NCBI GenBank assembly: GCA_033809415.1 | Contig: JAPXLT010000056.1 | Location: 1 to 19,877 of the forward strand | Length of the DNA: 19,877 nucleotides | From: JAQVUB01 sp033809415 | Lineage (GTDB): Bacteria; Verrucomicrobiota; Lentisphaeria; Oligosphaerales; Oligosphaeraceae | Direction: 5' to 3' | Shown: positions 1-5,843 of the stretch, piece after piece | How the letters are laid out: every line of letters starts with the position of its first letter | How positions within the stretch are numbered: the stretch's first letter is position 1 | Notes under the pieces: generated by a model | The model's database searches: none | Seen by the model: the letters and a program-made list of their open reading frames with translations, nothing else | What the model was told of the DNA's origin: nothing | Translations under genes and position numbers: made by a program

Positions 1-143
1 AAATTTTCCGAGTTTTCCGTGCTTTCCGTGGACAAAAAATGGGTTGTGGGCGGCAGCCCACGCCAAGCTTTTTCGTGCCTTTCGTGGTTAAAAACCTTTT
101 TGGACACCCTTTAAATAGACGCCCCATGTAAAAAGGAGGATAC
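1..143. other. Intergenic leader with two degenerate TTTCGTG-type repeat copies
   Basis: No gene is visible. Two related segments lie at about 13-39 (TTTTCCGTGCTTTCCGTGG, then an A-run) and 69-94 (TTTTTCGTGCCTTTCGTGG, then TTAAAAA). The same theme recurs at about 4048-4085 and, inverted, at 3961-3985, so this looks like a dispersed intergenic repeat family. A small perfect hairpin (GTGGGC, loop GGCA, GCCCAC) sits at 46-61 between the copies but has no adjacent T-run. The ribosome-binding site of the next gene, AAGGAGG, is at 133-139. Confidence 0.55.
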
Positions 144-1235
144 ATGTCATCAGCTGCCTTGAATTGTCGCCATGGTATTGTATGCTATCTGCCTGATGAT
201 CCCTTCGGTTATTTCGGCTGGCCGAGCATTGCCCGCCAGGCGGATGGAACGATTGTAGTGGTAGCCTCCGGTTTCCGCAAGGAGCATGTCTGCCCTTGGG
301 GAAAAACCGTCCTCTGCCGCAGTACGGATAACGGCAATTCTTGGACATTCCCCCAAGTCGTCAACAATACCCCGCTGGATGACCGCGACGCCGGAATCAT
401 CAGCCTCGGGGGGCAGCGCCTGGCGCTAACTTGGTTCACCTCGAATACGACCGTTTACTTGAAACCGGACCCAAAAACGGGATGGGCACCGGAACTACGC
501 GAGGCAGGCGCCATCCTGGATACCTGGACGCCCGAAATGTGTTCGAGGCATATCGGCTCCTGGATACGCATCAGCCCGGACGGCCATTACTGGGGAGAAG
601 CGATGCAGGCACCGGTCAACACCCCCCATGGCTTTATCATCCTCGAAGATGGTTCCTGGTTCTATCTTGGCAAAAAATGGGATATCGATCTGCGGACTGC
701 GATGCATGTCCACAATTCCCCGATCCAGGCCTGCCGTTCGACGGATGAAGGAAAAACCTGGGAAATGCTGGGCACGGTACCCCTGCCTTCTGACCTAAAC
801 AATGACCTCGTGCACGAACCCCATGTCATCGAACTCAAGGACGGCAGCCTGCTCGGAGCAATCCGGGCGCATGCCCCGCTGCGTACTATTTTGACCCGTT
901 CCTCAGATAGAGGCAAAACCTGGAGTTGCGCCGAAGAGATCGGAGTCCTCGGTACGCCCCCGCATCTGTTGCGCCATTCCTCCGGCGCCATTGTCCTCGT
1001 TTATGGCTACCGCCTGGAGCCTTTCGGCCAGCGTACCATGATCAGCTGGGACGAGGGGAAAACCTGGCAGAAAGACCTGATCCTTCGCGATGACGGCCCC
1101 AGCCTCGACCTGGGATACCCGGCATCCATCGAACTGCCCGATAACAGCATCCTCACCATCTATTATCAGGCGCTGAAAGCCGGTGAAAAAACAGGGATTC
1201 TCTATACAAAATGGCAGCTGCCTGCAAAAGCATAA
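144..1235 (+). CDS. Sialidase-like (BNR/Asp-box repeat) protein
   Basis: The 363-residue protein has four clear Asp-box motifs (S-x-D-x-G-x-T/S-W) at residues 60-67, 199-206, 253-260 and 301-308. Such boxes mark the turns of a six-bladed beta-propeller of the sialidase/BNR superfamily. Family members hydrolyse terminal sialic acids or related sugars from glycans. The ATG at 144 has a near-perfect Shine-Dalgarno site (AAGGAGG) four bases upstream, which fixes the start. No signal peptide is seen, so the product should be cytoplasmic and act on imported sugars, or not be a true exosialidase. The usual N-terminal Arg-Ile-Pro catalytic motif is not evident; the equivalent stretch reads GWPSIARQADGT. 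The exact substrate is therefore uncertain. The following gene, pyrK, is 44 bases downstream on the same strand and is functionally unrelated. Confidence 0.85.
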   Translation: MSSAALNCRHGIVCYLPDDPFGYFGWPSIARQADGTIVVVASGFRKEHVCPWGKTVLCRSTDNGNSWTFPQVVNNTPLDDRDAGIISLGGQRLALTWFTSNTTVYLKPDPKTGWAPELREAGAILDTWTPEMCSRHIGSWIRISPDGHYWGEAMQAPVNTPHGFIILEDGSWFYLGKKWDIDLRTAMHVHNSPIQACRSTDEGKTWEMLGTVPLPSDLNNDLVHEPHVIELKDGSLLGAIRAHAPLRTILTRSSDRGKTWSCAEEIGVLGTPPHLLRHSSGAIVLVYGYRLEPFGQRTMISWDEGKTWQKDLILRDDGPSLDLGYPASIELPDNSILTIYYQALKAGEKTGILYTKWQLPAKA

Positions 1236-1279
1236 AAAATAGGCGCCGCCATCGACAATACACAACAAACGGGTATAAC

Positions 1280-2071
1280 ATGGCAAAGACTTTTCAAAGC
1301 GACGCACAAATAACCATCAATGAACAAATCCAGGGGGATTACTACCGGATGCTGCTGCATGCTCCGGATATCGCCGCAGTCGCCACCCCGGGTCAGTTCA
1401 TCCATGTCCAGATTCCCGAAATGGAACACCGTGTGTTGCGGCGTCCCTTCAGCATCAGCGATGCTGATCCGGAAAGCGGTCTTTTGACCATCATCTATAA
1501 AGTCGTCGGGATCGGTACTGCGCAACTGAAAAAAATGCCGCAGGGAACTCGAATAAATATCCTCGGTCCGCGCGGCAATGGCTTTTCTGCACTGCCTGAC
1601 GGTCAGCGCAGCATCCTGGTCGGCGGAGGCTACGGCTGCGCGGCTGTCTATCTGCTCGCTCGCAAAGCCTCGATGCCACCTCTGGTTCTCCTCGGGGGAC
1701 GCAGCCGCCAGGATATCATCATGGTCGACAAATTCAAAGCCCTCGGCTGCGAAGTCCGATTGTCTACCGATGATGGCAGCGCTGGCGAAAAAGGCAGAGT
1801 CACCCTGCTACTCGAGAAGGCACTGATGGAATTTCCGGCAGGACGCATTGCCGCCTGCGGCCCGGTGCCGATGTTGAAAGCGGTTGCCGCCCTATGTGAC
1901 AGTCAAAATCTGGATTGCGAAGTCAGCATGGATAGTGTCATGTGCTGCGGCATGGGTGCCTGTTTCGGCTGCGTCATCAAACGCAAGGCAGACAATCCGC
2001 AGGGCTGGAGCTATGTGCGAGCCTGCCATGAAGGCCCCGTCTTCAAAAGCACCGAAGTCTTCTGGGAATAA
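1280..2071 (+). CDS. pyrK: Dihydroorotate dehydrogenase B, electron transfer subunit PyrK
   Basis: PyrK passes electrons from dihydroorotate oxidation (PyrD, FMN) through FAD and a 2Fe-2S cluster to NAD+ in pyrimidine synthesis. The 263-residue protein shows the family order. An N-terminal FAD-binding beta-barrel carries RRPFSI at 54-59. A nucleotide-binding segment ILVGGGYGCA lies at 112-121 and the AACGPVPML motif at 191-199. The C-terminal 2Fe-2S ligands are C223, C228, C231 (C-x4-C-x2-C in MCCGMGACFGC) and C249. Length is normal for the family. An in-frame start 23 codons earlier (1211) overlaps the preceding gene and adds an atypical basic extension, so the ATG at 1280 is preferred. No pyrD lies next to it, whereas pyrK and pyrD are often adjacent. 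Related NAD-linked flavin reductase subunits are possible, but the Cys pattern is typical of PyrK. Confidence 0.9.
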   Translation: MAKTFQSDAQITINEQIQGDYYRMLLHAPDIAAVATPGQFIHVQIPEMEHRVLRRPFSISDADPESGLLTIIYKVVGIGTAQLKKMPQGTRINILGPRGNGFSALPDGQRSILVGGGYGCAAVYLLARKASMPPLVLLGGRSRQDIIMVDKFKALGCEVRLSTDDGSAGEKGRVTLLLEKALMEFPAGRIAACGPVPMLKAVAALCDSQNLDCEVSMDSVMCCGMGACFGCVIKRKADNPQGWSYVRACHEGPVFKSTEVFWE

Positions 2072-2081
2072 TCAGCCAAGT

Positions 2082-2202
2082 GGACGGGACACGGACGGGA
2101 CACGGACTTTACACGGACGGGACACGGACTTTACACGGACGGGACACGGACTTTACACGGACGGGACACGGACTTTACACGGACGGGACACGGACATTAT
2201 AC
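2082..2202. repeat. 22-bp tandem repeat array (about 5.5 copies)
   Basis: Four identical 22-bp units at 2093-2114, 2115-2136, 2137-2158 and 2159-2180 are followed by a degenerate unit at 2181-2202. An 11-bp half unit precedes them at 2082-2092. Each unit is GGACGGGACAC followed by GGACTTTACAC, so the array itself grew from an 11-bp motif. The unit length is not a multiple of three and reading frames through it shift, so it is not protein-coding. There are no spacers, so it is not a CRISPR array. It starts 10 bases after the pyrK stop. Confidence 0.95.
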
Positions 2203-2214
2203 GGACGTCCCTAA

Positions 2215-2284
2215 TGCCCCCTGCCCCCTGCCCCCTGCCACCTGCCCCCTGCCACCTGCACCCTGCCCCCTGCACCCTGCACCC
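2215..2284. repeat. 7-bp tandem repeat array (10 copies of TGCCCCC-type unit)
   Basis: Ten contiguous 7-bp units run from 2215 to 2284, all variants of TGCCCCC (TGCCACC, TGCACCC). The plus strand is purely pyrimidine-rich apart from the spaced G and A positions. The last base of the array is the first base of the complement of the stop codon of the minus-strand gene at 2284-2997. The array therefore abuts, and may have reset, that gene's 3' end. Together with the 22-bp array it fills almost the whole spacer between two convergent genes. Confidence 0.93.
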
Positions 2285-2997
2285 TATTCGGTTTCCGGCT
2301 TGAATATTGTGCCAAAAGTTCCGATGTCTCCCTTTTCGAGCAGTTGCAGCCAATAAATAATGAACATTTTTTCAGCGTATTGCTGCTTGGAAGCTTTTTG
2401 AGCGGGAATTTCCCGTATCGTCTTTAGGCGTTCCCCAAGGTCGGTGATTCCTGCCAATGCCTCTTGGCTCAAAATCTTGTCCATTTCGCGGTTGATATCA
2501 TCGATCGCTCCCGTGACAAGCGCATCGGCAATTTCATCGTCCGTCATCTCGTCTCCCTTGGCGAAGACCTCATCAAGACAATCGATGCAGAACTTTTCGA
2601 TTACGGCAATGTGCTCGTTCTCGAGACGATCCATAATCGAATCCGCAGAAACCTCGATCTGTTTTTTCAAAAGATTCGATGCAACCGGAATCAACTCCTC
2701 GACCGACTTCGCAGCCTGTGTAACGATACTTGCCGCAAACGGCTGCATATTCTCTTTCAGCCTCATGCGTAATTCAGGAAGAGAGTCGCATACTTGCGTG
2801 TTAAGCAGAACAGCCGCATTTTCCGGAGTAAGGTCTTTCGCTATGCGACCGGAAAGCCACAGGGAATACCCGGCAACGATGACGATGAGCAAAGTGTAGG
2901 CGATAAGAGTCAGACGGTATGAAAAACGTATGGATTTTTCCTCGCGCTCGAGTGACGCGACTATTTGATCAAGTCTATTTTCAGTGGAATTCATGTT
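2284..2997 (-). CDS. Unrecognised single-pass membrane protein with helical C-terminal domain
   Basis: I do not recognise this 237-residue protein. It has a short charged N-terminus, one hydrophobic segment at about residues 27-47 (RLTLIAYTLLIVIVAGYSLWL) and then a mostly helical, charged domain of about 185 residues rich in Glu, Lys, Ile and Ala. The ATG at 2997 is preferred because an AAGAAAGG ribosome site lies seven bases upstream; an in-frame TTG five codons earlier overlaps that site. It is the second gene of a minus-strand pair, 35 bases after the gene at 3033-3803. The two share architecture and a similar post-membrane segment containing S-x-PEL and a V-E-x-E-L/L-I-P motif, suggesting an old duplication. 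The two probably act together, perhaps as a membrane-anchored coiled-coil complex. The stop codon touches the 7-bp repeat array. Confidence 0.75.
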   Translation of the reverse strand, partial: NMNSTENRLDQIVASLEREEKSIRFSYRLTLIAYTLLIVIVAGYSLWLSGRIAKDLTPENAAVLLNTQVCDSLPELRMRLKENMQPFAASIVTQAAKSVEELIPVASNLLKKQIEVSADSIMDRLENEHIAVIEKFCIDCLDEVFAKGDEMTDDEIADALVTGAIDDINREMDKILSQEALAGITDLGERLKTIREIPAQKASKQQYAEKMFIIYWLQLLEKGDIGTFGTIFKPETE

Positions 2998-3032
2998 GCA
3001 ACCTTTCTTCAAATTGAGCGGTTAGTTGTCTT

Positions 3033-3803
3033 TCACGGTTGGATAAAAGCCGGTTCGGATGCCTTGACCGGATTCAACTGGTATATCCACAGTTCGAGAA
3101 ATGTCTCGAGAAGCCTGTTTTCCAATTCACCAGCCGGAATTTCTGCTGCCGAGGCAAATTCCTCCGTCTGCTTGTAGCTTTGTATTTCGTCATCCAATGC
3201 GCTAAGCTTCTCGATCGCTTTATCGAGTCTTTTTTCGAGCTGGGTCGTAAGTTCCTCGACAAACTTCTGGTTCATGCGCTCGAACGCTTTCGCCAAAGCA
3301 TCTGCATGTTTCGTATCATACCGTTTTATCACCTGCTGCTCCAACTTGCCAAGACGTGCCTCGAGACGCTCGATGATCATCAATGTAAGATCGTCCTCCA
3401 AATATTTTCTCAAGTCCTCGAGCGATTTGTCTTTCTGTTTTTGCAGATTCGGCAATTCTTGTTCAACCGTTTTGGCAAACTCCTCCTGGAGAGCCGGCAG
3501 AAAAACCTTCTGGAAATCCTCGCCGATCCCTTGCAACTCCGGAGATGAGGTGATAATCGCCGAATTGGCGCCTATTTCCTTGACAAATTCCTCCGTATCA
3601 AAATTCGCGGCGGTACGGTATAAACTCGATAAAAGCATTCCGAGAATTAAAAGGATCACAACAATTCCAACGACGGAAAAGATTGTCTGCCTTCTTCGAG
3701 TCGTATGAATGAAACTAATTTTTTCTTCCAAAATCCGGAAGACCGCTACTTTTTCAGGCTTGTTTTTTTCCGCATCGAGCGGAGTTGCTTGCTTGTCGCT
3801 CAT
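3033..3803 (-). CDS. Unrecognised single-pass membrane protein with coiled-coil domain
   Basis: This 256-residue protein is not recognised. A cytoplasmic-looking N-terminus of about 38 residues ends in an Arg cluster (RRR, 36-38). One membrane helix follows at about 41-62 (FSVVGIVVILLILGMLLSSL), then a long charged helical region (about 90-210) with heptad-like Leu spacing. The start is placed at the ATG at 3803, which has GAAAGGGTG just upstream. The frame stays open for 80 more codons upstream, but that extension runs through the intergenic inverted-repeat element and has no plausible start signal. It is probably co-transcribed with the related gene 35 bases downstream (2284-2997). The region is divergent from the Tad pilus genes, so a link to pili is only positional. 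Confidence 0.75.
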   Translation of the reverse strand: MSDKQATPLDAEKNKPEKVAVFRILEEKISFIHTTRRRQTIFSVVGIVVILLILGMLLSSLYRTAANFDTEEFVKEIGANSAIITSSPELQGIGEDFQKVFLPALQEEFAKTVEQELPNLQKQKDKSLEDLRKYLEDDLTLMIIERLEARLGKLEQQVIKRYDTKHADALAKAFERMNQKFVEELTTQLEKRLDKAIEKLSALDDEIQSYKQTEEFASAAEIPAGELENRLLETFLELWIYQLNPVKASEPAFIQP

Positions 3804-3892
3804 CGTCACCCTTTCATTGTTGGTTTTTGAAACTACCTCCGGAACTAACCAATGTAAACCATATTCAATTACGTTAATACTGCAAAGCAATT

Positions 3893-3898
3893 TGTCAA
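3893..3898 (-). promoter_or_regulatory. Candidate -35 box for the minus-strand gene pair
   Basis: On the minus strand the hexamer TTGACA, identical to the sigma-70 -35 consensus, lies about 90 bases upstream of the ATG at 3803. No strong -10 hexamer is found at the usual 16-18 base spacing, where the sequence reads about AACGTA, so this is only a candidate. Confidence 0.25.
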
Positions 3899-3960
3899 CC
3901 CATACGGAAAATTCAGCATGCGGGAATCTGCGCCAATGAAGCTGGTAACGGTAGAATTCT

Positions 3961-4086
3961 TTTTGAACAACGAAAAGCACGAAAAGCCCCGAAAAAATTT
4001 CATGGAAGTGGCTTTTTCTGCGCGAATGTGTTGTGCTCGCCATGAAATTTTTTCGTGTCCGTTAGTGTCTTTCGTGGTAAAAAAGC
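3961..4086. repeat. Intergenic inverted-repeat element (126 bp)
   Basis: Two arms pair as an inverted repeat. The core is a perfect 16-bp match between 3990-4005 (CGAAAAAATTTCATGG) and 4040-4055, with a 34-base loop between. The flanks continue imperfectly: 3961-3985 is an inverted version of the same TTTTCGTG...TTTCGTGGT theme found at 4048-4085 and twice in 1-94. The layout resembles small palindromic intergenic elements of the REP/BIME or MITE kind. No target-site duplication was confirmed. Confidence 0.7.
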
Positions 4087-4101
4087 ATTACTTTGGAAAT
4101 C

Positions 4102-4132
4102 TGGAAATCTGGAAATAACTTTATCGTATAAA
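4102..4132 (+). promoter_or_regulatory. Candidate promoter for the pilin cluster
   Basis: TATAAA at 4127-4132 is a good -10 hexamer. The best -35 match upstream, TGGAAA at 4102-4107, is weak and 19 bases away. The site is about 160 bases before the first prepilin ATG. A second weak pair, TTGCAA at 4138-4143 and TAGAGT at 4160-4165, lies slightly downstream. No sigma-54 -24/-12 pair was found. Confidence 0.22.
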
Positions 4133-4293
4133 TAGACTTGCAATCATGGAAACATGAGTTAGAGTATTTCGTGTTCGATAATTATTTTGAAAGTTCTGAT
4201 GCATTCGCGAATGGCAGTCTTTCTTGAAGATTTGGGACATGCCTGGAAAAATTTGCTTTTATCAGGCCGGTGCATGTCAAATCGGTACCGGAA

Positions 4294-4485
4294 ATGTTCA
4301 CGCTTTTTAAAAATTTTCTATTTCGCATAAAGGTCAGGCATCTGGCCAGTGACCGTGGTGCGCAATTTCTGGAATATGCCCTCCTGGCGGCACTGATTGC
4401 CATTGGCACATCCATCGCATTGTACCAGCTGAAAGATGCCCTGATCGATTTTTTTAAAGCAATCATCGGAATTTTTTTTAGATAA
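4294..4485 (+). CDS. flp: Flp-type IVb prepilin, copy 1
   Basis: The 63-residue product has a basic leader ending in Gly22, followed by A-Q-F-L-E-Y, with Glu27 at mature position +5, then a hydrophobic helix (ALLAALIAIGTSIAL). This is the Flp prepilin site (G|xxxxEY) cleaved by TadV. The short C-terminus (QLKDALIDFFKAIIGIFFR) is hydrophobic and amphipathic. The start is uncertain: an in-frame GTG at 4270 would add eight residues, and neither start has a strong ribosome site. The gene sits four bases before copy 2. The two are strikingly alike at DNA level around the cleavage site (GGAATATGCCCTC in both), indicating a tandem duplication. Confidence 0.85.
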   Translation: MFTLFKNFLFRIKVRHLASDRGAQFLEYALLAALIAIGTSIALYQLKDALIDFFKAIIGIFFR

Positions 4486-4489
4486 GACC

Positions 4490-4696
4490 ATGAAGCAAAT
4501 CCGGAAATACTGGCGGCGAGCAGTGCTGGACGACTCCGGTGCACAATTCCTGGAATATGCCCTCTTGGCAGCATTGGTTGCTTTGGCTGTTGGGGTAGCT
4601 GTAGGCAAATACGCCCAGGAACTTGGAAATTTGTTTGTGAAGATGGCAACCTGGATTAAAGAGACCCTGCTGCCAAGTTTTAATAAGGGAGGCTGA
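4490..4696 (+). CDS. flp: Flp-type IVb prepilin, copy 2
   Basis: The 68-residue protein has a basic leader (MKQIRKYWRRAVLDDSG) with predicted cleavage after Gly17. It is followed by A-Q-F-L-E-Y with Glu22 at +5, and a long Ala/Val-rich helix (ALLAALVALAVGVAVGKYA). Mature length would be about 51 residues, normal for Flp pilins. It begins four bases after copy 1, so the two are translated from one message. Its SGAQFLEYALLAAL segment matches copy 1 almost exactly, while the C-terminal tail (WIKETLLPSFNKGG) is different. Confidence 0.88.
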   Translation: MKQIRKYWRRAVLDDSGAQFLEYALLAALVALAVGVAVGKYAQELGNLFVKMATWIKETLLPSFNKGG

Positions 4697-4715
4697 TAGA
4701 ATCCCTATATGCATG

Positions 4716-4768
4716 GCGGCATCCAAGGTCTGGAGCCGCAAAATGGATTGTTGACGCCGGGTTGGCGT
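4716..4768. other. Two hairpins in the spacer before the third prepilin
   Basis: Hairpin one, 4716-4739: GCGGC, a bulged A, TCCA, loop AGGTC, TGGA, GCCGC. Hairpin two, 4754-4768: ACGCC, loop GGGTT, GGCGT. Neither is followed by a T-run, so intrinsic termination is unlikely. They could stabilise the upstream pilin message, separate expression levels, or (for the second) form an operator inside the candidate promoter at 4748-4776. Confidence 0.45.
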
Positions 4769-4776
4769 AGCATAAT
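4748..4776 (+). promoter_or_regulatory. Candidate promoter for the third prepilin
   Basis: TTGTTG (4748-4753) and CATAAT (4771-4776, five of six matches to the -10 consensus) are separated by 17 bases. Transcription would begin near 4783, just before the strong AAGGAG ribosome site at 4789-4794. This would let the third prepilin be expressed on its own. Confidence 0.3.
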
Positions 4777-4803
4777 AACAAGAAAGGAAAGGAGCACCAA
4801 GGT

Positions 4804-5013
4804 ATGCGCTTCAACAAAAAAACAGGGAAAAAGGGCGTTATCAAACGCATGGCAACCTTCGTCGAATACGCCATGCTGGTAGGATTATTAGCATTGGCAG
4901 TTGCAGTGGCAGTTGCTGGATTCGGCGGCAAATTGGGGAAATGGTTCAGCGACCTTGGAACTGCCGTTTCCAACACAACAGTTGTCCAACCCGAACCCCC
5001 AACAAATTTTTGA
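4804..5013 (+). CDS. flp: Flp-type IVb prepilin, copy 3 (possible major pilin)
   Basis: The 69-residue protein has a Lys-rich leader (MRFNKKTGKKGVIKRM), then A-T-F-V-E-Y with Glu21 in the expected +5 place. An Ala/Val helix and the FGGKLGKWFSDLG segment, typical of the C-terminal half of Flp pilins, follow. The residue before the cleavage point is Met16 instead of Gly, which is unusual. A start at Met16 itself would leave no leader and has no ribosome site. The gene has the best ribosome site of the four (AAGGAG at 4789-4794), a 107-base leader with hairpins and a candidate promoter. The classical C-terminal pattern and separate expression signals make it the best candidate for the main pilus subunit (inference). 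Confidence 0.82.
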   Translation: MRFNKKTGKKGVIKRMATFVEYAMLVGLLALAVAVAVAGFGGKLGKWFSDLGTAVSNTTVVQPEPPTNF

Positions 5014-5047
5014 CCTTAATTATGCAGTAAATTGCATTCAAGAATCT

Positions 5048-5088
5048 CATTGCAAACTTTTGTAATGATCTTTTGTTTGTAAGCAATG
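5048..5088. other. Imperfect hairpin between third and fourth prepilins
   Basis: CATTGC (5048-5053) pairs with GCAATG (5083-5088). AAAC and GTTT extend the stem inside with a four-base bulge on one side. It lies in the 111-base AT-rich spacer 3' of the third prepilin and has no T-run after it. It could protect the 3' end of the pilin message; no function can be shown from sequence alone. Confidence 0.35.
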
Positions 5089-5124
5089 GGTATTCGAGTC
5101 AAAAACTGGAAATAACGCTCCGTT

Positions 5125-5307
5125 ATGTTTAAGAGAATCATGCATAAGCAATTATGTGACCGTGGTGCTATTTTTCTTGAGTATGCCATGGTTCTTGGCG
5201 TCATGGTTTTGGCCATGAGTCCGATCCTGCCTGGTGGTCCTGTTTACACGTATTTGAAATACGAGGTGCTGCTACGCATTCTGCTGATCTCGTTGCCGAT
5301 TTTCTAA
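5125..5307 (+). CDS. Flp-type prepilin-like protein, copy 4
   Basis: The 60-residue product has a short basic leader (MFKRIMHKQLCDRG) with predicted cleavage after Gly14, then A-I-F-L-E-Y (Glu19 at +5) and the helix AMVLGVMVLAMSP. The remainder differs from the other copies: a Pro/Gly break (PILPGGPVYTY) and a second hydrophobic stretch (VLLRILLISLPIF). It may be a minor pilin or assembly factor instead of a filament subunit. The ribosome site is weak. It ends 18 bases before the prepilin peptidase gene, which suggests co-expression. Confidence 0.75.
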   Translation: MFKRIMHKQLCDRGAIFLEYAMVLGVMVLAMSPILPGGPVYTYLKYEVLLRILLISLPIF

Positions 5308-5325
5308 GAGAGAGGGTTCTGGCTG

Positions 5326-5820
5326 ATGGCGCCATCGTACATTCTGCTGCCACCGCTGTTTGCGCTGGCCGGCTATTGGGAGGTGCGCAGCCGCCGCATT
5401 CCCAACTGGCTGACTGTTTCAGCCATGGTCTGCGGACTGCTGGCGGCGCCAATGACCGGCGGCTGGCCGGCACTCAAGGCAGCATTGCTGGGCGGACTGG
5501 TCGGCGGCGGCGTCTTTCTTCCCTTCTGCCTGCTTGGAGTGATGGGCGGCGGGGACTTCAAGCTGATGACGGCAGTGGGAGTCATCGTGGGCTATCCGAT
5601 GGTCTGGTCTGTTTTGTACTTCACCTGCCTCTCCGGCGGTGCCTTGGCACTGATCTATATGATCATGTCAGGGCGTTTTTTTGCCACTTTAGCCGGTGTC
5701 GGGCGGGTGCTCCTGGGGCGTCGCAGGCGCACCGGCAGCGGCCTGCAAAAGGCGCCGACTATTCCCTACGGCATCGCCATTGCCATCGGAACATTGTGGG
5801 CCATCCTCAGAGTCTTGTAG
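5326..5820 (+). CDS. cpaA: Prepilin peptidase TadV/CpaA (A24 family)
   Basis: This 164-residue polytopic membrane protein matches the short Flp-type prepilin peptidases that remove the leader of Flp and TadE/F prepilins at the cytoplasmic face. The R-x-RRIPNWLT motif follows the first hydrophobic segment (residues 21-30) and the second catalytic motif GGGDFKL lies at 74-80 (Asp77). The first catalytic Asp, normally just before R-x-R-R-I-P-N, is Glu19 here (codon GAG at 5380-5382). Both acidic residues are held to be catalytic in this aspartyl protease family, so the change is notable. The start ATG at 5326 has a GAGAGGG purine run about nine bases upstream. Its position directly after the pilins fits the usual tad gene order. 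Confidence 0.88.
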   Translation: MAPSYILLPPLFALAGYWEVRSRRIPNWLTVSAMVCGLLAAPMTGGWPALKAALLGGLVGGGVFLPFCLLGVMGGGDFKLMTAVGVIVGYPMVWSVLYFTCLSGGALALIYMIMSGRFFATLAGVGRVLLGRRRRTGSGLQKAPTIPYGIAIAIGTLWAILRVL

Positions 5821-5843
5821 CAGCTTCTAAAAGATTGCACGTC

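Larger units (their letters stand above)
3804..4293. other. Divergent intergenic region (repeat element plus candidate promoters)
   Basis: This 490-base gap separates the minus-strand pair from the first pilin gene. From left to right it holds a perfect minus-strand TTGACA at 3898-3893, the inverted-repeat element at 3961-4086, and a short GGAAATCT tandem repeat (units at 4095, 4103 and a partial at 4111). A TATAAA hexamer at 4127-4132 precedes AT-rich sequence leading to the first prepilin. No convincing open reading frame of its own is seen; the minus-strand reading frame here is an extension of the 3033-3803 gene. Confidence 0.6.

Noticed and set aside
46..61. Hairpin near the left edge as a terminator
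   Set aside because: The stem is only six pairs and no T-run follows directly on either strand; the upstream gene is outside the window.
2082..2202. The 22-bp array as a CRISPR
   Set aside because: Units are directly adjacent with no spacers and no cas genes are nearby.
1884..2303. Open frame through pyrK's 3' end and both tandem arrays
   Set aside because: It is out of frame with pyrK and the apparent protein repeat is only a translation of the satellite arrays.
3804..4043. An 80-codon N-terminal extension of the minus-strand gene at 3033-3803
   Set aside because: It passes through the intergenic inverted-repeat element; the ATG at 3803 has its own ribosome site and starts a normal soluble N-terminus.
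4200..4293. Sigma-54 promoter before the pilins
   Set aside because: TGGCAG at about 4210 and nearby GG/GC pairs do not match the -24/-12 consensus at correct spacing.
4182..4741. Minus-strand open frames across the pilin genes
   Set aside because: They are antisense shadows of the prepilin genes, which show clear cleavage motifs on the plus strand.
5376..5843. A 156-codon upstream extension of the 783-aa TadE-like gene
   Set aside because: It overlaps most of the prepilin peptidase gene in another frame and has low-quality, Arg/Gly-rich translation; the pseudopilin leader begins at the ATG at 5844.
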